From assembly GCF_003095655.1 (NCBI RefSeq), contig NZ_CP029151.1:1363001-1427000 (forward strand): a stretch of 64,000 bases of DNA, written 5' to 3'. This stretch comes from Dokdonia sp. Dokd-P16 (lineage in GTDB: Bacteria; Bacteroidota; Bacteroidia; Flavobacteriales; Flavobacteriaceae). The number at the start of each line of letters is the position of its first letter. Within the stretch, counting starts at the first letter, position 1. Shown one piece after another: positions 15,943 to 25,718 of this stretch. The notes under the pieces were generated by a model. The model was not told the DNA's origin and ran no database searches. It saw only the letters and a program-made list of their open reading frames with translations. Made by a program: the position numbers and the translations under genes.

Positions 15943-18900
15943 ATGCTGAATAAGAGCATTAAATTTCTCATAGAAAACAAACTTGTTGCTGTTCTACTAC
16001 TCGCCCTATTCGTGGGTTGGGGCGTGGTTAATGCGCCTTTTAATTGGGAAACTGGCTTTCTGCCTACAGAGCCAGTTGCCGTAGATGCCATACCTGATAT
16101 TGGCGAGAACCAGCAGATTGTTTTTACCAAGTGGCAAGGTCGCTCGCCACAGGATATAGAAGACCAAATCACATATCCGCTTACCACTTCCCTTCTGGGT
16201 ATTCCAGGCGTGAAAACCATTCGTAGTTCTTCTATGTTTGGATTTTCGAGCATCTACATCATTTTTGAAGAAGACATTGAGTTCTACTGGTCACGCAGTC
16301 GCATACTCGAAAAACTGAACTCACTTCCTGCAAACCTTTTGCCCGATGGTGTCAACCCATCATTAGGGCCAGATGCCACAGGTCTGGGACAGATATTTTG
16401 GTACACGTTGGAAGGTCGTGATAAAGACGGAAACGTGACTGGCGGTTGGGATTTACAGGAATTGCGTAGTATTCAGGATTACTATGTAAAGTTCGGGCTA
16501 TCCTCTGCAAGTGGTGTTTCTGAGGTAGCTTCCATAGGTGGCTATGTTCAGGAATATCAAGTCGATATCGACCCAGAAAAAATGCGCCAGTACAATGTAA
16601 GTATGGGCGATGTGGTCAAGGCCGTAAAGCAGAGTAATCAAGATATAGGCGCACAAACGCTCGAAATCAATCAAGCAGAATATCTTGTGCGCGGATTAGG
16701 TTACGTAAAGTCTATCGCAGACATTGAAAGTGCGGTGGTTGATTCTGAAAATTTTACTTCAATCCGTATCAAAGATGTGGCTAATGTTCATTTAGGGCCA
16801 GCCACAAGACGTGGTATTCTGGATAAGGAAGGTGCCGAAGTCGTAGGTGGTGTTGTAGTCGCTCGCTATGGTGCAAATCCGTTGGAAGTTATCAATAATG
16901 TGAAGGCACAAATTGCCGAAATCAGCTCTGGTCTTCCCACAAAAACCTTGGCAGATGGTCGCACTTCACAAGTAACCATCGTTCCATTTTACGACCGTAC
17001 CGAACTCATTCAAGAAACGCTGGACACGCTAAACGAAGCCCTGACTTTGGAAATCTTGATTACCATTTTGGTCATTATCATAATGGTGTTCAACCTGCGA
17101 GCATCTATACTTATTTCAGGATTATTGCCCGTAGCCGTTTTGATGGTATTTATTACGATGAAGCTCTTTAATGTAGATGCAAATATCGTTGCGCTTTCAG
17201 GTATCGCCATTGCCATCGGTACAATGGTGGACGTGGGTGTCATACTCGCTGAAAATATGATACGGCATTTGGAAGATGAAAAGTTACGCCTTAATGAAAA
17301 CGGTAAGGAATACAGTACAAACGAAATCATCTACAACGCAACTGCCGAAGTTTCTGGTGCTATCCTAACCGCAGTTTTAACAACAATAATCAGTTTCTTG
17401 CCCGTATTCACGATGATTGGTGCCGAAGGAAAACTGTTTCGTCCACTTGCCTTTACTAAAACAATGGCACTCACTGCATCGCTCGTCATTGCGCTGTTTA
17501 TTATTCCACCCATCGCGGCATTCCTTTTCCGCAAGACGAGTGTACGAGAACGCACCCAATATGCCATCAATGGCGTACTTGTTTTATTGGGGATTCTCGC
17601 CATCGTTTATGGCTTTTGGTTAGGACTAATTCTTATCGCCTTTGCCATCACATCATTTTTAAAGATGCGTGGTACGCTTTCGCGAAAGCGTAAAAACCTA
17701 ATCGACATTATCATTTCATCGGTTGCCATCGTGTTTTTGCTCGCGACCTATTGGCGACCGTTAGGCTTTGACCGAAGCATCGTGATGAACCTGATATTTG
17801 TTTCCACTATCTGTTTTGGATTGCTCGGTGTATTCTCAATTTTCAGGATATATTACGAGCGTATTTTGCGATGGGCACTTCAGAACCGATATCTATTCTT
17901 AATCGTTCCGGCTACGGTGCTCACGCTCGGTATTCTCATAATGCGAAATACGGGCAAAGAGTTTATGCCAGCGCTCAATGAAGGTTCATTCCTTTTAATG
18001 CCTACCTCACTACCGCACGCAGGTGTCGAAGAAAACAAACGTGTTCTGCAACAGCTCGATATGGCGGTGGCAAGCATTCCTGAAATTGAAACCGTGGTAG
18101 GAAAAGCTGGAAGGACAGAAAGCGCTCTTGACCCAGCACCACTCTCAATGTACGAAAACGTCATTCAGTATAAATCTGAATATATGCGAAATAGCTCTGG
18201 CGAGCGACAACGCTATAAGGTTAATGACGATGGATTGTTTGTGCTGAAGAACAATAAATTCATCATCAACCCAAATAATGACATAGATGAAGATGTAAAC
18301 TATGAAAAAGCTTCGCTCAAGACTACTGCCTCACGCAATGATTTGATTGAAGATGAAGATGGCGAATACTATCGCAACTGGCGACCAGAAATCAGCAGTC
18401 CAGATGATATTTGGAACGAGATAGTACGAGTTACGAAGTTGCCTAGCGTGACATCTGCACCTAAGTTGCAACCCATCGAAACCCGATTGGTAATGCTACA
18501 AACGGGAATGCGAGCACCTATGGGTATCAAGGTAAAAGGTCCCGATTTAAAGTCGATAGAAAACTTTGGACTGCAACTGGAAGACATTTTAAAACAAGCC
18601 GAAGGTGTTAAAGAACAAGCCGTCTTTGCAGACCGAATCGTGGGCAAACCGTACTTGCTCATCGATATTAAGCGAGACCAACTGGCACGTTACGGCATAT
18701 CTATAATGGATGTGCAGGAAATCCTTCAAGTGGCGGTTGGTGGTATGCCACTCACACAAACCGTGGAAGGTCGTGAACGCTATGCCGTGCGTGTACGTTA
18801 TCCACGAGAGTTACGGGCAAATCCAGACGACCTTAAAAACATCTACGTTCCCGTAGAAAAAGGCAGTCCTGTACCGCTGGGTGAATTGGTTGAAATTCGA

Positions 18901-19695
18901 TACGAACAAGGACCACAAGTCATTAAGAGCGAAGATACTTTTCTAATTGGCTATGTGCTGTTTGATAAACTCGATGGCTTTGCCGAAGTAGATGTGGTGG
19001 AAAATGCTCAAGCCTTAATCCAAGAAAACATTGACAACGGTACGCTGGTCGTACCCCAAGGTGTTAGCTATCGCTTTACGGGAACTTATGAAAATCAGTT
19101 GCGAGCAGAAAAAACCTTATCGGTTGTCGTACCACTTTGTTTGCTCGTTATTTTCTTGATTTTGTATTTCCAGTTTAGATCGGTTTCTACATCGCTTATG
19201 GTGTTTACAGCAATCGCCGTAGCCTTTGCAGGTGGTTTCATAATGATTTGGTTGTATGGGCAAGAATGGTTTTTCAATTTCAGCTTTTTTGGCGAGAACC
19301 TACGGGACTTATTCAATATGAAAACCATCAATTTAAGTGTGGCCGTTTGGGTTGGTTTTATAGCTCTTTTCGGTATCGCAACGGATGATGGCGTGGTAAT
19401 GGCCACCTATTTAGACCAATCTTTCAAAAGCAATGACCCAGATTCTCAAAAAGATATAAGGCTCGCCACTTTGGAAGCGGCTGGAAAACGTATCCGTCCG
19501 TGTTTGATGACAACCGTAACCACAGTTTTGGCACTACTACCAGTACTCACATCTACAGGAAAGGGAAGCGATATAATGATACCGATGGCGATACCCATTT
19601 TTGGCGGAATGATAATCGATGTCACGTCCTATTTCCTACTGCCAGTCCTATACAGCTGGAAAAAGGAATACCAACTTAAAAAAGCAAACAGATGA
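15943..19695 (+). CDS. cusA: CusA-type heavy-metal RND efflux pump
   Basis: A 1250-residue inner-membrane proton-driven pump that with CusB and CusC expels Cu+/Ag+ across both membranes. The N-terminus (LIENKLVAVLLLALFVGWGV), AVDAIPDIGENQQIVFTKWQGRSPQDIEDQ and the transmembrane stretch GIAIAIGTMVDVGVILAENM are characteristic of the CusA/CzcA group. Length exceeds the usual 1040 because of an extra insert in the second porter region (about 740-840, charged, with NNDIDEDVN) and a longer central membrane loop, as seen in other Bacteroidota CusA. Metal choice is inferred from similarity and from the Cu-type neighbours. A palindrome copy at 17675 is read as LSRKR. It overlaps cusC by 4 bp. Confidence 0.92.
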   Translation: MLNKSIKFLIENKLVAVLLLALFVGWGVVNAPFNWETGFLPTEPVAVDAIPDIGENQQIVFTKWQGRSPQDIEDQITYPLTTSLLGIPGVKTIRSSSMFGFSSIYIIFEEDIEFYWSRSRILEKLNSLPANLLPDGVNPSLGPDATGLGQIFWYTLEGRDKDGNVTGGWDLQELRSIQDYYVKFGLSSASGVSEVASIGGYVQEYQVDIDPEKMRQYNVSMGDVVKAVKQSNQDIGAQTLEINQAEYLVRGLGYVKSIADIESAVVDSENFTSIRIKDVANVHLGPATRRGILDKEGAEVVGGVVVARYGANPLEVINNVKAQIAEISSGLPTKTLADGRTSQVTIVPFYDRTELIQETLDTLNEALTLEILITILVIIIMVFNLRASILISGLLPVAVLMVFITMKLFNVDANIVALSGIAIAIGTMVDVGVILAENMIRHLEDEKLRLNENGKEYSTNEIIYNATAEVSGAILTAVLTTIISFLPVFTMIGAEGKLFRPLAFTKTMALTASLVIALFIIPPIAAFLFRKTSVRERTQYAINGVLVLLGILAIVYGFWLGLILIAFAITSFLKMRGTLSRKRKNLIDIIISSVAIVFLLATYWRPLGFDRSIVMNLIFVSTICFGLLGVFSIFRIYYERILRWALQNRYLFLIVPATVLTLGILIMRNTGKEFMPALNEGSFLLMPTSLPHAGVEENKRVLQQLDMAVASIPEIETVVGKAGRTESALDPAPLSMYENVIQYKSEYMRNSSGERQRYKVNDDGLFVLKNNKFIINPNNDIDEDVNYEKASLKTTASRNDLIEDEDGEYYRNWRPEISSPDDIWNEIVRVTKLPSVTSAPKLQPIETRLVMLQTGMRAPMGIKVKGPDLKSIENFGLQLEDILKQAEGVKEQAVFADRIVGKPYLLIDIKRDQLARYGISIMDVQEILQVAVGGMPLTQTVEGRERYAVRVRYPRELRANPDDLKNIYVPVEKGSPVPLGELVEIRYEQGPQVIKSEDTFLIGYVLFDKLDGFAEVDVVENAQALIQENIDNGTLVVPQGVSYRFTGTYENQLRAEKTLSVVVPLCLLVIFLILYFQFRSVSTSLMVFTAIAVAFAGGFIMIWLYGQEWFFNFSFFGENLRDLFNMKTINLSVAVWVGFIALFGIATDDGVVMATYLDQSFKSNDPDSQKDIRLATLEAAGKRIRPCLMTTVTTVLALLPVLTSTGKGSDIMIPMAIPIFGGMIIDVTSYFLLPVLYSWKKEYQLKKANR
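17675..17690. repeat. Palindrome CGCTTTCGCGAAAGCG inside cusA
   Basis: Full copy, read in the second frame as Leu-Ser-Arg-Lys-Arg, in a cytoplasmic loop of the pump. Confidence 0.95.
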
Positions 19696-20912
19696 AAAAA
19701 TTAAAATATATACTGGTGTTCTTGTTTGTTTCCGCTTTCGCGAAAGCGCAACAATTACAATCCTACATTCAGGAAGCCGAAGCCAACAATCCAGAAATTC
19801 AAGCCTTTGAATTGCGCTACAACATCGCCGAAGAAAAGGTAAACGAAGCCAACTGGATTCCCAATACCGAAGTAAGTGCCGGCTATTTTGTGAGCGAGCC
19901 AGAAACCAGAGTGGGCGCGCAACGAGCACGTATAGGTGTCAAGCAAATGTTGCCGTGGTTCGGTACTATCACGGCTCGTGAAAATTATGCAACCGCAATG
20001 GCAGATGCCGAATATGTAGACATCACGATTGCAAAACGCAAACTCGCACTTTCGGTCGCACAATCCTATTATCGTTTGTATTCCATACGTGCCAAGCAAG
20101 CCGTACTGGACGAAAACATACAACTACTGGAAACCTATGAGCGACTTGCACTCACATCTGTAGAAGTGGGCAAAGCGAGCGCCGTAGATGTATTACGACT
20201 TCAGATACGGCAGAACGAGTTACAGCAACAAAAAGAAGTGCTGGAAGAAGAATTTACAGCAGAACAAACAGCTTTCAACAACTTGCTTAATCGTGATTCA
20301 ATGATGAATGTTGACGTAATTCCAGAAATGGAAATTCCGCAGGAAGACCCATTTTATGACAATGAAGCGCTGACGCTAAATCCGGAACTACTCAAGTACG
20401 ATAAGCTCTATGAATCGGTAGCACAATCTGAATTGCTCAACCAGCGTGAGAGCTTGCCTATGATTGGTTTTGGTTTGGATTACTTGCCTGTAACTGAACG
20501 TAGCGATGTCAACTTCAGCGATAATGGGAAAGATGTATTGATGCCTATGGTTTCGGTGTCCATCCCCATTTTCAACAACCGTTATAAATCTATTTCAAGG
20601 CAAAATGAACTGCGTCAGCAAGAAATAGAAACACAACGGGAACAACGATTAAATGTGTTGGAATCCGCTTTCGCGAAAGCGCAATCGCAACGCAATCAAG
20701 CACGCATAGCATACAACACACAAGCCCGAAACCTAAAGCAAGCGCAAGATGCCGAAGAAATTCTAATAAAAAATTATGAGACAGGCACTATAGACTTTAA
20801 TGATGTGCTGGATATTCAGGAATTGCAGTTAAAATTTCAAATGAATCAAATCGAGTCGGTAAAAGGGTACTATGTGCAATCGTCCATTATCAACTATTTA
20901 ATAAATCAATAA
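19692..20912 (+). CDS. cusC: TolC family outer-membrane efflux channel (CusC-like)
   Basis: A 406-residue outer-membrane factor. The signal peptide KYILVFLFVSAFAKA is cleaved before QQLQ; its end is encoded by a palindrome copy. Two OEP repeats follow, each with long helices (ANNPEIQAFELRYNIAEEKV, LEEEFTAEQTAFNNLLNRD) and the second containing another palindrome-coded AFAKA (about 326-330). It should form the tunnel of the Cus tripartite pump. The start overlaps the cusA stop (ATGA), so translation is coupled. Confidence 0.92.
   Translation: MKKLKYILVFLFVSAFAKAQQLQSYIQEAEANNPEIQAFELRYNIAEEKVNEANWIPNTEVSAGYFVSEPETRVGAQRARIGVKQMLPWFGTITARENYATAMADAEYVDITIAKRKLALSVAQSYYRLYSIRAKQAVLDENIQLLETYERLALTSVEVGKASAVDVLRLQIRQNELQQQKEVLEEEFTAEQTAFNNLLNRDSMMNVDVIPEMEIPQEDPFYDNEALTLNPELLKYDKLYESVAQSELLNQRESLPMIGFGLDYLPVTERSDVNFSDNGKDVLMPMVSVSIPIFNNRYKSISRQNELRQQEIETQREQRLNVLESAFAKAQSQRNQARIAYNTQARNLKQAQDAEEILIKNYETGTIDFNDVLDIQELQLKFQMNQIESVKGYYVQSSIINYLINQ
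19733..19748. repeat. Palindrome CGCTTTCGCGAAAGCG inside cusC signal peptide
   Basis: Full copy, read as Ala-Phe-Ala-Lys-Ala at the signal-peptidase I site (AKA before QQ). Confidence 0.95.
20666..20681. repeat. Palindrome CGCTTTCGCGAAAGCG, second copy inside cusC
   Basis: Full copy, read as Ala-Phe-Ala-Lys-Ala within a long helix of the second OEP repeat. Confidence 0.95.
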
Positions 20913-20928
20913 TCTAAATATATATCCT

Positions 20929-21438
20929 ATGAAAAACGTAATTAAAACAACATTATTAATGCTTGCCTTAGTAAGCTTTGTTTCGTGTAAGAATGAAACT
21001 AAAAACGATAAAAACACATCAAATTCTGAAACTGCTACGATGGCAGAATTGTCTTTTGAAGATGAAAATGTAGGCAAACAATTTCAGCATTATATCCACC
21101 TTAAAACCGCATTGGTAAATTCAGATATGGACGAAGCGAAAACTGGTGCAAAAATGCTTTTGGAAAATTCAGACGATGCCACTTTAAAAGAATTGCTTTC
21201 TAAAATTTCTGCATCAAATGATATTGAAAAACAGCGCGCCTTGTTTTCTGATGTGACAGAGAAAATGACTGACATTGTCAACGAATCAATTAATTCGGGC
21301 GAAGTGTTTCAGCAATTCTGCCCAATGGCTTTTAACAATGAAGGTGGCTACTGGTTATCGACGGAAGAAGAAATCCGTAATCCTTACTTCGGCGATAGAA
21401 TGTTAAAATGTGGTAAAGTGACGGAAACTATTAAGTAA
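20929..21438 (+). CDS. DUF3347 lipoprotein, putative periplasmic copper protein
   Basis: A 169-residue lipoprotein (signal ending LALVSFVSC). The mature part is a helical DUF3347 domain with KTALVNSDMDEAKTGAKML and the conserved C-terminal block CPMAFNNEGGYWLS...NPYFGDRMLKCG. The CPM and late Cys, with Met residues, suggest copper binding. The same domain forms the C-terminus of the CusB protein at 23940-25667, so this may be a free copy of the same metal-handling module. It lies 16 bp after cusC. Confidence 0.82.
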   Translation: MKNVIKTTLLMLALVSFVSCKNETKNDKNTSNSETATMAELSFEDENVGKQFQHYIHLKTALVNSDMDEAKTGAKMLLENSDDATLKELLSKISASNDIEKQRALFSDVTEKMTDIVNESINSGEVFQQFCPMAFNNEGGYWLSTEEEIRNPYFGDRMLKCGKVTETIK

Positions 21439-21449
21439 AATGAAAAGTG

Positions 21450-22676
21450 ATGGATAAATTTTTAGAACAATGGGGCGAAGCCGCATATACGACTACCGGA
21501 TTTTTCTGGATGGCATTGTGGGCATTTATTTTGGGCTATATCATCAGTAGTATGATACAGGTTTTTATAACCGAAAAACGGATGCAGAAAACAATGGGCG
21601 AAAATGAAAAGAAGAGTGTACTTCTTGGAACATTTTTCGGATTTATAAGCAGTTCGTGCAGCTTTGCCGCACTTGCTTCTACCAAGTCCATTTTTAAGAA
21701 AGGTGCCAGCTTTGTTTCATCTATCGCTTTCTTACTGGCATCTACAAATCTTGTCATCGAGCTGGGTATCATCATATCCATTTTCTTGGGATGGCAGTTT
21801 GTAGTGGGCGAATATGTGGGCGGTATTTTGCTCATTCTCATTTGCTGGATTTTAATACGCCTTATCAACCCGAAAAAACTTATCCAAAAAGCCCGCAAAA
21901 ACCTTAAAAGCGAAGGCGACGATGAAGAGATGGATGATTCCACCGATTGGAAAAAACAAATACAGCAAGAATCGAGCTGGGCAAAAGTAGCCAAGAAATA
22001 CAAGATGGAATGGCAGATGGTCTGGAAGGATGTTACCGTAGGTTTTACCATCGCAGGTATCGTCGCGGCTTTTGTACCTGATTCATTTTTCCAAACGCTG
22101 TTTATCAATAGTGGTAAAGGCAATACAGATTTTACGTTTCTTGAAATATTGGAACATATAGTCGTAGGTCCAATTGCCGCATTCTTAACCTTTATAGGCT
22201 CGATGGGTAACATCCCATTGGCAGCTTTGTTATTTGGTAAAGGTGTGAGTTTTGCAGGGGTTATGGCATTTATTTTTAGTGATTTGGTGGTTTTTCCGGT
22301 ATTACGTATCAACGCAAAATACTATGGTTGGAAAATGTCATTTTTCATTGTATTCCTATTATTCACAGCACTAATAGGTACGGCACTTGCCCTTCATTAT
22401 AGTTTTGATTTACTGAACATATTGCCAGATCCGTCACAGGTTACCATTCAGGATAAAGAACATTTTAAATTGGATTATACCTTTTACCTGAATATCGCCT
22501 TCCTTGCCATTTCAGGATATCTAATTTATCTGGGATTTTTCAAGAAAAAAGATGTGGAACACTCAATGAGTGAGATGGCACCAAAAAGCCCATTGCTTGA
22601 AACCGTTTTAAAGTATGTCGCTATCGCCTGCTATATCTGGCTGGCAGGCGGATTAATCACTAAATTTTTAATTTAA
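21450..22676 (+). CDS. Predicted permease (COG0701/DUF318, ArsP-like)
   Basis: A polytopic membrane protein of about 408 residues with 8-9 predicted helices in two halves. Each half has the family's core; the first reads FGFISSSCSFAALASTKSIF with conserved Ser-Ser-Cys-Ser, the second FIGSMGNIPLAALLFGKGVS. A charged cytoplasmic linker (about 145-180) separates them. Members include the organoarsenical exporter ArsP and uncharacterised permeases in copper or mercury islands; the substrate here is unknown, presumably a metal or metal-thiol compound. ATG at 21450 is preferred to GTG at 21447. It lies in the cus run of closely spaced genes. Confidence 0.82.
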   Translation: MDKFLEQWGEAAYTTTGFFWMALWAFILGYIISSMIQVFITEKRMQKTMGENEKKSVLLGTFFGFISSSCSFAALASTKSIFKKGASFVSSIAFLLASTNLVIELGIIISIFLGWQFVVGEYVGGILLILICWILIRLINPKKLIQKARKNLKSEGDDEEMDDSTDWKKQIQQESSWAKVAKKYKMEWQMVWKDVTVGFTIAGIVAAFVPDSFFQTLFINSGKGNTDFTFLEILEHIVVGPIAAFLTFIGSMGNIPLAALLFGKGVSFAGVMAFIFSDLVVFPVLRINAKYYGWKMSFFIVFLLFTALIGTALALHYSFDLLNILPDPSQVTIQDKEHFKLDYTFYLNIAFLAISGYLIYLGFFKKKDVEHSMSEMAPKSPLLETVLKYVAIACYIWLAGGLITKFLI

Positions 22677-22680
22677 TAAA

Positions 22681-23430
22681 ATGAAACACACATTTAACAT
22701 ACAAGGGATGACCTGCAATGGTTGTCGCACCAGCGTTGAGAAAAAGCTTTCGCAAGTAAACGGTGTTACAAACGCATCTGTAAATCTTGAAAAGGAAGAA
22801 GCGGTCATTCAAATGGATAGCCATATCGATACGGCAACATTTCAAAATGCACTTCCAGAAAAATATACCATTTCAGAAAAGAAAACCGAGCAAAATGTTT
22901 TTGCAAATATTAATGATGGTAACGCTTTCGCGAAAGCAGAAACCGAAAAAACCAAGCTTCAACAGCTCAAACCGTTGCTCATTATTTTAGGCTACATCGC
23001 TATTGCAACGGTTTTACTGAACTATTCACGGGAAAATTGGGATGGTGCGATGCTTGACTTTATGGGTCTGTTCTTCATTGTTTTCAGCTTCTTTAAGATT
23101 TTAGATTTAAAAGGCTTTCCTGACAGTTTTAGAATGTACGACCCGCTTGCCAAAGTTGTACCTGCCTATGCTTGGGTATATCCATTTATTGAAACAGCGC
23201 TGGGATTAATGTTCTTGATGCGATTTAAAATACCTACCGCATTAATCGCCACGCTTATCATTTTGGGAATTACAACCGTGGGTGTAACTAAAATATTGCT
23301 GGATAAGAAATCGATACAATGCGCTTGTCTGGGTACTGCTCTAAAGCTACCTATGACCGAAGCCACCTTTATAGAAAACGCCATTATGATTGTAATGGCC
23401 GTTGTAATGCTAATTCAATATGTAAACTAA
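22681..23430 (+). CDS. HMA metal-binding domain fused to MauE/DoxX-like membrane domain
   Basis: A 249-residue fusion. Residues 1-68 are a heavy-metal-associated ferredoxin fold with GMTCNGC (CxxC copper or mercury site). A linker containing palindrome-coded AFAKA (about 82-86) leads to four membrane helices of the MauE/DoxX-like type (LLIILGYIAIATVLL, VYPFIETALGLMFLM, TALIATLIILGITTVG, IMIVMAVVMLIQYV) with a CAC motif in the loop (KKSIQCACLGTALKLP). MauE-like proteins take part in redox or thiol chemistry; here it may move metal or electrons through the membrane. The role is inferred. Confidence 0.82.
   Translation: MKHTFNIQGMTCNGCRTSVEKKLSQVNGVTNASVNLEKEEAVIQMDSHIDTATFQNALPEKYTISEKKTEQNVFANINDGNAFAKAETEKTKLQQLKPLLIILGYIAIATVLLNYSRENWDGAMLDFMGLFFIVFSFFKILDLKGFPDSFRMYDPLAKVVPAYAWVYPFIETALGLMFLMRFKIPTALIATLIILGITTVGVTKILLDKKSIQCACLGTALKLPMTEATFIENAIMIVMAVVMLIQYVN
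22923..22937. repeat. Palindrome CGCTTTCGCGAAAGC in the HMA-MauE linker
   Basis: 15 of 16 bases, read as Ala-Phe-Ala-Lys-Ala exactly between the soluble and membrane domains. Confidence 0.95.
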
Positions 23431-23443
23431 AAAACCAAAAATT

Positions 23444-23935
23444 ATGAATTCAAACGAACACACAAATTCAGGAAAATCAAAAAATCATTATACACGTTTT
23501 GTAGCGATGCTGGCTTGCTCTTTTGTAGCAATGTATATCACGATGTATTTAAATACCTATGAATGGGACCACGTATGGTTTAGTCTTACGAGATTTTATA
23601 TGGTCTGTTTAGGTATCTCAGCTATGGCCATCATAATGTTTGTTGCAATGCGTGGTATGTATCAAAATAAAAAGAAAAATTTAGCGATAGTCTTGGGAAG
23701 TATAGTTCTCTTTGCAGGTGCATTGGGACTTGTACGTGACCAAAAGTCAACTGTTGGCGATATACTTTGGATGAAGGCAATGATACCGCACCACTCAATA
23801 GCAATTCTAACAAGTGAGCGTGCAGATATTAAAGACCCAGAAGTTAAAAAGCTAGCTGACGATATCATTAAGGCACAGCGTAAAGAAATTGCAGAGATGA
23901 AAGCAATGATAAACCGTTTACAGAACGAAGAATAA
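23444..23935 (+). CDS. DUF305 domain membrane protein
   Basis: A 163-residue protein with three membrane helices (about 18-36, 48-67, 80-95) followed by a DUF305 helical domain: MIPHHSIAILTSERADIKDPEV...ADDIIKAQRKEIAEM. The HHS with Met residues is the DUF305 hallmark and is thought to bind copper. The membrane N-terminus is the usual form in Bacteroidota copper islands. It lies 13 bp after the HMA-MauE gene and 4 bp before cusB. Confidence 0.82.
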   Translation: MNSNEHTNSGKSKNHYTRFVAMLACSFVAMYITMYLNTYEWDHVWFSLTRFYMVCLGISAMAIIMFVAMRGMYQNKKKNLAIVLGSIVLFAGALGLVRDQKSTVGDILWMKAMIPHHSIAILTSERADIKDPEVKKLADDIIKAQRKEIAEMKAMINRLQNEE

Positions 23936-23939
23936 AATT

Positions 23940-25667
23940 ATGAATAAAAACATTTTATATATAGGAATTGCTGTCGTGGTAGGGCTATTTGCTGGATGGC
24001 TTATTTTTGGAAATGGGTCGAGTGATTCAAATAAGGATATGTCTGAAATGTCAGACCACGACCACTCTGGCGAAACCGAAGACCAAATGTGGACGTGTTC
24101 AATGCACCCACAGATAATGCAACCCGAAGCTGGTGATTGCCCTATATGTGGAATGGACTTAATCCCTGCGGAAGCTGGTGCTGAAGGTCTTGCAGCAAAC
24201 GAGATTAAAATGACCGAAAACGCAATGGCGTTGGCAAATATCCAAACTACTATCGTGGGGAATACGCAAGTAAGCGATGATGATGGGATGATATCCCTTT
24301 CGGGGAAAATAGCTGCAAACGAAGAAAATAATACCGTGCAAGCCAGTTATTTTAAAGGTAGGATAGAACGACTTAATGTCAACTATGAAGGTCAGCGAGT
24401 AAAGCGTGGTCAGTTACTGGCAACCATTTACGCGCCAGACCTTGTCGCGGCGCAGCAGGAATTAATTACAGCTGCATCGCTGAAAGAATCACAACCAGCT
24501 TTATACAAAGCGGTGCGCAATAAGCTCAAAAACTGGAAACTTTCAGAAAAACAAATCAATGCAATTGAAGAAAGTGGCAGCGTACGTGACAACTTCCCTA
24601 TTTATGCAACTGTTTCAGGAACGGTTTCAGAAGTAATGGCTGCGCAGGGTGATTATGTTAATCAAGGACAGCCTATTATTAAATTGAGCAACCTTAATTC
24701 AGTTTGGGCAGAATTTGATGCCTATGAAAATCAGATTGCACAATTTAAGGTTGGACAAAAAATCAACATTACGACCAATGCCTATCCCAATAAGGAATTT
24801 GAAGGAACTATCTCTTTCATCGACCCTATGCTTAACAAAGCAACACGTACGGTAACGGTGCGTGCAACCTTACAAAATCGAGACGATCTATTTAAACCAG
24901 GAATGTTTGTGACTGGAAAGGTAGAAGGTGCAACCCAAACTATGGAAAACGCTCTTTCTGTTCCAGCAAGTGCTGTATTATGGACTGGCGAGCGTTCATT
25001 AGTATATATAAAAACCAATCCTAATGAGCCTATTTTTGAAATGCGAGAAGTTACCTTGGGCAATCGCTCTGGTGAGAATTACCAAGTATCGACTGGACTG
25101 AATAATGGCGATGAAATAGTAACTAATGGGACGTTTACAGTAGATGCAGCTGCGCAACTGCAAGGTAAAAAATCAATGATGAATCAGCAGATGATGCAGG
25201 ATGAATCAGCTATGATGGGCGATATGGAAATGAGTTTCAGTAATACGTTCAGTTCTGATTTCAACAAAGCATTACCATCATATCTTAAAATGAAAGATGC
25301 TCTTGTGGCAAGCGATGCTGGTCAGGTTTCCGCTTTCGCGAAAGCGACATCAAAAAAATTAAAGGAAATATCTATAACGGAATTAGGCAAAATGGAAAAG
25401 CAGCATCTTACCAAAAGTATTGAGATGTTGGATGCTATTGTTGCCAATAACAATTTGGAAAACCAGCGAGCACATTTTGTGATACTCAATGAGAATATCG
25501 TGCCTATTGCTATGAACATAGAAAACTCAACAAATTACTATGTCCAAAAATGCCCAATGGCAAACAACAATAAAGGGGCGGTTTGGTTGAGTACAGAAGA
25601 AGAAATAAAGAATCCTTATTATGGCGATGCGATGTTGACCTGTGGTAGTGTGATTGATTCGTTGTAA
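23940..25667 (+). CDS. cusB: CusB-type periplasmic adaptor with metal-binding and DUF3347 domains
   Basis: A 575-residue membrane-fusion protein that links CusA to CusC. After an N-terminal anchor (residues 4-23) comes a heavy-metal-binding domain, WTCSMHPQIMQPEAGDCPIC then GMDLIP (about 51-77), then the HlyD-type hairpin, lipoyl and beta-barrel parts (GRIERLNVNYEGQRVKRGQL onward to about 400). A Met-rich segment (MMNQQMMQDESAMMGDMEM) precedes a C-terminal DUF3347 domain (about 440-575) ending in CPMANNNKGAVWLS...CGSVIDSL. It therefore carries several candidate copper sites. A palindrome copy in DUF3347 reads AFAKA. It ends the cus cluster. Confidence 0.9.
   Translation: MNKNILYIGIAVVVGLFAGWLIFGNGSSDSNKDMSEMSDHDHSGETEDQMWTCSMHPQIMQPEAGDCPICGMDLIPAEAGAEGLAANEIKMTENAMALANIQTTIVGNTQVSDDDGMISLSGKIAANEENNTVQASYFKGRIERLNVNYEGQRVKRGQLLATIYAPDLVAAQQELITAASLKESQPALYKAVRNKLKNWKLSEKQINAIEESGSVRDNFPIYATVSGTVSEVMAAQGDYVNQGQPIIKLSNLNSVWAEFDAYENQIAQFKVGQKINITTNAYPNKEFEGTISFIDPMLNKATRTVTVRATLQNRDDLFKPGMFVTGKVEGATQTMENALSVPASAVLWTGERSLVYIKTNPNEPIFEMREVTLGNRSGENYQVSTGLNNGDEIVTNGTFTVDAAAQLQGKKSMMNQQMMQDESAMMGDMEMSFSNTFSSDFNKALPSYLKMKDALVASDAGQVSAFAKATSKKLKEISITELGKMEKQHLTKSIEMLDAIVANNNLENQRAHFVILNENIVPIAMNIENSTNYYVQKCPMANNNKGAVWLSTEEEIKNPYYGDAMLTCGSVIDSL
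25331..25346. repeat. Palindrome CGCTTTCGCGAAAGCG inside cusB
   Basis: Full copy, read as Ala-Phe-Ala-Lys-Ala inside the C-terminal DUF3347 domain. Confidence 0.95.
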
Positions 25668-25718
25668 AATCCCTTTGCAACTCAATTGCATCATTATTCT
25701 TTTATCTTTGTATAATTA

